Part shown: piece after piece, positions 61,749 through 64,000 of the stretch
How the letters are laid out: each line of letters begins with the position of its first letter
Numbering within the stretch: position 1 is the first letter of the stretch
DNA from: Granulicella rosea
GTDB taxonomy: Bacteria; Acidobacteriota; Terriglobia; Terriglobales; Acidobacteriaceae
Length of the DNA: 64,000 nt
Assembly: GCF_900188085.1 (NCBI RefSeq)
Contig: NZ_FZOU01000004.1
Span: forward strand, 434,001 to 498,000
Direction of reading: 5' to 3'
The notes under the pieces: generated by a model
The model's input: only the letters and a program-made list of their open reading frames with translations
Told to the model about the DNA's origin: nothing
The model's database searches: none
Position numbers and translations under genes: made by a program

Positions 61749-63584
61749 GTGAATGAGCTGTCACAACCCGTCGCGTCCGAGCCGCCAGAGCCAGCGTCTC
61801 GCCCCGGTCTGCCCGAGCGGGCGCTGAGTGGGCTCCGCAAGCTGCGCAAATCGCCCGCCCTGGCCAATCCTGGCGAGGTGGTCGTCCTCACCCTGTTCAC
61901 CGTCTTTCTGATGATGTTCGGGCTCGTCCCACACTTTGGCGGCGACCAGCTCGGCCTCGTCGGCGCCGATGAACCTCGCTATGCGCAGATCGCGCGCGAG
62001 ATGCTCCAGACCCACGAGCGGACCTGCGACGCACTGCATGCGGAGATGATGCCGCGCAGCCTGCGCGCCGCGGACATCCATGCCTCGATCACCTGCACGG
62101 TCGCGGGCACCGTGACGCCGATCCTGAACGGTCATCCCTGGCTCGAAAAACCAGCCCTCTACTACTGGCGCGCGATGGGGTTCTTCCGCGAGTTCGGCGT
62201 CTCGGACTGGGCGGCCCGGCTGCCCTCGACCTCCGGCGCCTTTTACCTGATCGGCCTGATCTTCCTGCATATGCGGCGCTTCCGCCCCGGCGGACACCTC
62301 GACGCGGCGCTCATCACCGCCTCCTGCGTGGGCATCATCGCCTTCTCCCGCGGCGCCAGCACGGACATGCAGCTCGCCGCGCCATTCTGCATCGGCATGC
62401 TGGGCTGGTATGCATGGTACGAGACCGGCAAGAAATTCTGGCTCTTCGACCTCTACTTCTTCGGCGCGGCGGCGACGCTGGCCAAGGGACCGGTCGCGCC
62501 GTTCATGGCCTTCGCCATCATCACGCTCTTCGTCGCGCTGCGGCGAGAGTGGTCCATGCTGCGCCGGATGATCTGGTGGCCGGGCATCGTCCTCTACCTG
62601 GTGATGGTGCTGCCCTGGTACATCGCCGTGCAGCGGCGCAACCCGACCTTCTACCGGACCTTCTTCGTCGAGCATAACCTCGAACGATTCGCCACCAACC
62701 GCTACCAGCACCATCAGCCGCCGTGGTTCTACCTCGCCGTGCTGCTCATCGGCCTGATGCCCTGGACCGTGATCGCCATCCGCGCGCTGATCGACGCCAT
62801 CCAGGTCTCGATCGCGGAGTGGAAGGTCCGGCACAAACCCCAGCGTTATCTTGGACATACGCGCGCCGGTGACGCCTTTCCGGAGTTCCTCGTCCTCTGG
62901 GCGCTCTTCCCGATTCTCTTCTTCTCGTTCGCCGGCTCGAAGCTGCCGGGCTACATTCTGCCTTCGATTCCGCCGCTGACGATTCTCACGGGCGACTATC
63001 TCTCGCGCATCCGCCGCATCGGCATGAAGGGCTGGATGCTCTGGTCGCACGCCGCGCTCTGCGCGATCCTGGTCTTCGTGCTGACGCTGGCGCCGCAGCA
63101 CATGACCTACGGCACGCTGGTTCCCTCGCCGGGCTGGCTTGAGATCGCGGGCGGCGCGGCGCTGGTCATGGGCGCGATCGTCTTCTTCACCATTCGCTAC
63201 TGGGGCATCACCAAGGTGCGGACGATCACGCTGCTGCCGGTCTGCGCGGCGATGGTCTTTCTGCTCGGCTTTCACGGCAAGGATCTGGACATCAACTACT
63301 CGGCCCGTCCGCTGGCGGCGGAGCTGGCAAAACAGGCGCCCGGCGTGAAGCTGATCGCGACCCAGTCCGTGCGGCGAGACCTCGACTATGGCCTGACCTT
63401 CTATCGCAACCAGCCCATCATCCACTACGATCCCGACGGTGTGCCGGACGCGGAGCATCTGCTGGTGATTCGCGGCAGCGACGCGCCACAGCTCGAGCAC
63501 TGGCTGGCCGGCCGCGTCTACGAACCGCTCTTCCTCTACGACGCACAGGGCCTCGCCGCCTACCGGGTCTACGCGCGCCCCTGA
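61749..63584 (+). CDS. ArnT-like glycosyltransferase (PMT_2 family)
   Basis: This 611-residue membrane protein has about a dozen helices and the GT83/PMT_2 signature: DEPRYAQIAREML near residue 75, GHPWLEKPALYYW and a C-terminal soluble part. ArnT-like enzymes transfer sugars from polyprenyl phosphate carriers to lipids or proteins. The start is GTG 61749, 18 bp after nrnA. A 50-residue insertion between the DEPRYA motif and HPWLEKP (CDALHAEMMPRSLRAADIHA) is longer than usual. The acceptor is unknown. Confidence 0.88.
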   Translation: MNELSQPVASEPPEPASRPGLPERALSGLRKLRKSPALANPGEVVVLTLFTVFLMMFGLVPHFGGDQLGLVGADEPRYAQIAREMLQTHERTCDALHAEMMPRSLRAADIHASITCTVAGTVTPILNGHPWLEKPALYYWRAMGFFREFGVSDWAARLPSTSGAFYLIGLIFLHMRRFRPGGHLDAALITASCVGIIAFSRGASTDMQLAAPFCIGMLGWYAWYETGKKFWLFDLYFFGAAATLAKGPVAPFMAFAIITLFVALRREWSMLRRMIWWPGIVLYLVMVLPWYIAVQRRNPTFYRTFFVEHNLERFATNRYQHHQPPWFYLAVLLIGLMPWTVIAIRALIDAIQVSIAEWKVRHKPQRYLGHTRAGDAFPEFLVLWALFPILFFSFAGSKLPGYILPSIPPLTILTGDYLSRIRRIGMKGWMLWSHAALCAILVFVLTLAPQHMTYGTLVPSPGWLEIAGGAALVMGAIVFFTIRYWGITKVRTITLLPVCAAMVFLLGFHGKDLDINYSARPLAAELAKQAPGVKLIATQSVRRDLDYGLTFYRNQPIIHYDPDGVPDAEHLLVIRGSDAPQLEHWLAGRVYEPLFLYDAQGLAAYRVYARP

Positions 63585-64000
63585 TGACGGATACCCAGCA
63601 CCAGTTTGAGATTCTCGACCTGCGCCACTTCTCCGCGAAGCAGCTTCGCCCGCTGCTGGAGCAGGAGGCGCAGCTCTGGCAGCGGCGGCTGCGCTGGGAC
63701 TACCGGTCTTCCACCGAACTGCTTCTTCAATATCTGGACTCGCGCATCCTGCCCGGCTTCGTTGCGCTCAGTCGCGGCAAGGTCTGCGGTTATACCTTCT
63801 GCGTCTACGAAGGGCACAAGGCCGTCATCGGCGACGTGTATGTCGCACAGGAGATCGAATCAGGACTCGCCGCCACCCAGGCGCTGACCGGCCACCTGCT
63901 CGATGTGCTGGAGGCCTCGCCCGATGTCGAGCGCATCGAGGCGCAGTTGCTGCTCTTCGACGCCGGAACCCTGACCCGGCCCTTCGCCGGACAGGCGCCG
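63584..64000 (+). CDS. GNAT-like acetyltransferase, partial
   Basis: From ATG 63584 (overlapping the previous stop as TGATG) at least 139 residues are open to the window edge: MTDTQHQFEILDLRHFSAKQ..., FVALSRGKVCGYTFCVYEGH, VIGDVYVAQEIES. The pattern of strands with GYTFCVYEGHKAVIGDVYV suggests a GNAT fold, but the acetyl-CoA loop is only partly seen. It is translationally coupled to the glycosyltransferase gene. Confidence 0.6.
   Translation, partial: MTDTQHQFEILDLRHFSAKQLRPLLEQEAQLWQRRLRWDYRSSTELLLQYLDSRILPGFVALSRGKVCGYTFCVYEGHKAVIGDVYVAQEIESGLAATQALTGHLLDVLEASPDVERIEAQLLLFDAGTLTRPFAGQAP

Overview
The window is high-GC bacterial DNA, most likely from an Acidobacteriota of the Acidobacteriaceae/Terriglobales type (Granulicella, Terriglobus, Edaphobacter-like). 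This is an inference from the style of the proteins, from chromosomal synteny such as rnc-lepB and ylxP-rbfA-nrnA, and from abundant short extragenic palindromes. No 16S or other decisive marker is present.

Region 1 (about 1-9811) is the right end of an integrative conjugative element. A minus-strand Trb/VirB type IV secretion operon (VirB2, VirB3, VirB4, VirB9, VirB10, two small genes, VirB5, then the start of another secreted protein) is followed by a LysR regulator, an excisionase-like HTH protein and a tyrosine integrase. The integrase ends 155 bp before the 3' end of tRNA-Ala(GGC), the presumed attachment site. A 31-bp element (28/31 identical) lies upstream of both the transfer operon and the xis-int pair, in mirrored orientation, and looks like a shared operator. 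One small transfer-operon gene carries an in-frame stop.

Region 2 (about 9.8-39.2 kb) is chromosomal core and house-keeping: an ECF sigma/anti-sigma pair, a TPR protein, RNase III and two signal peptidases I, AsmA, a degenerate M1-type peptidase, RlmB, a second ECF sigma operon, an orphan LytTR regulator, a Crp-like protein lacking its HTH, an FAD oxidoreductase, GAF-ANTAR, glycine dehydrogenase GcvP under a tandem glycine riboswitch with a divergent Lrp regulator, a cysteine-synthase-like enzyme, a histone-H1-like protein, a flippase-like membrane protein, tRNA-Ser(CGA), a TPR protein, a ClC channel, a DUF2252 protein and a Na/Pi-cotransporter/PhoU-like protein.

Region 3 (about 39.2-49.5 kb, minus strand) is the most interesting block. 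It is a Wsp-like chemosensory cluster (receptor, two CheW, CheR-TPR, CheA-REC hybrid and CheB) flanked by partner-switching proteins: an RsbW-like kinase and a STAS anti-anti-sigma factor upstream, the latter translationally coupled to the receptor, and a response regulator fused to a PP2C phosphatase downstream. The usual diguanylate cyclase output (WspR) is absent. The architecture predicts a chemoreceptor array that drives a phosphatase-controlled partner switch.

Region 4 (about 49.6-59.4 kb) is an RND efflux operon (adaptor, two permeases, outer-membrane factor). The first permease has an approximately 125-residue Ser/Thr/Ala-rich insertion and the outer-membrane factor has a shorter, similar insertion. 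A strong intrinsic terminator ends the operon.

Region 5 (59.5-64.0 kb) carries a small unknown protein, ylxP, rbfA, an NrnA-type DHH phosphoesterase, an ArnT-like glycosyltransferase and the start of a GNAT-like acetyltransferase. At least three families of extragenic palindromes are scattered through the chromosomal part and are densest in the chemosensory cluster.
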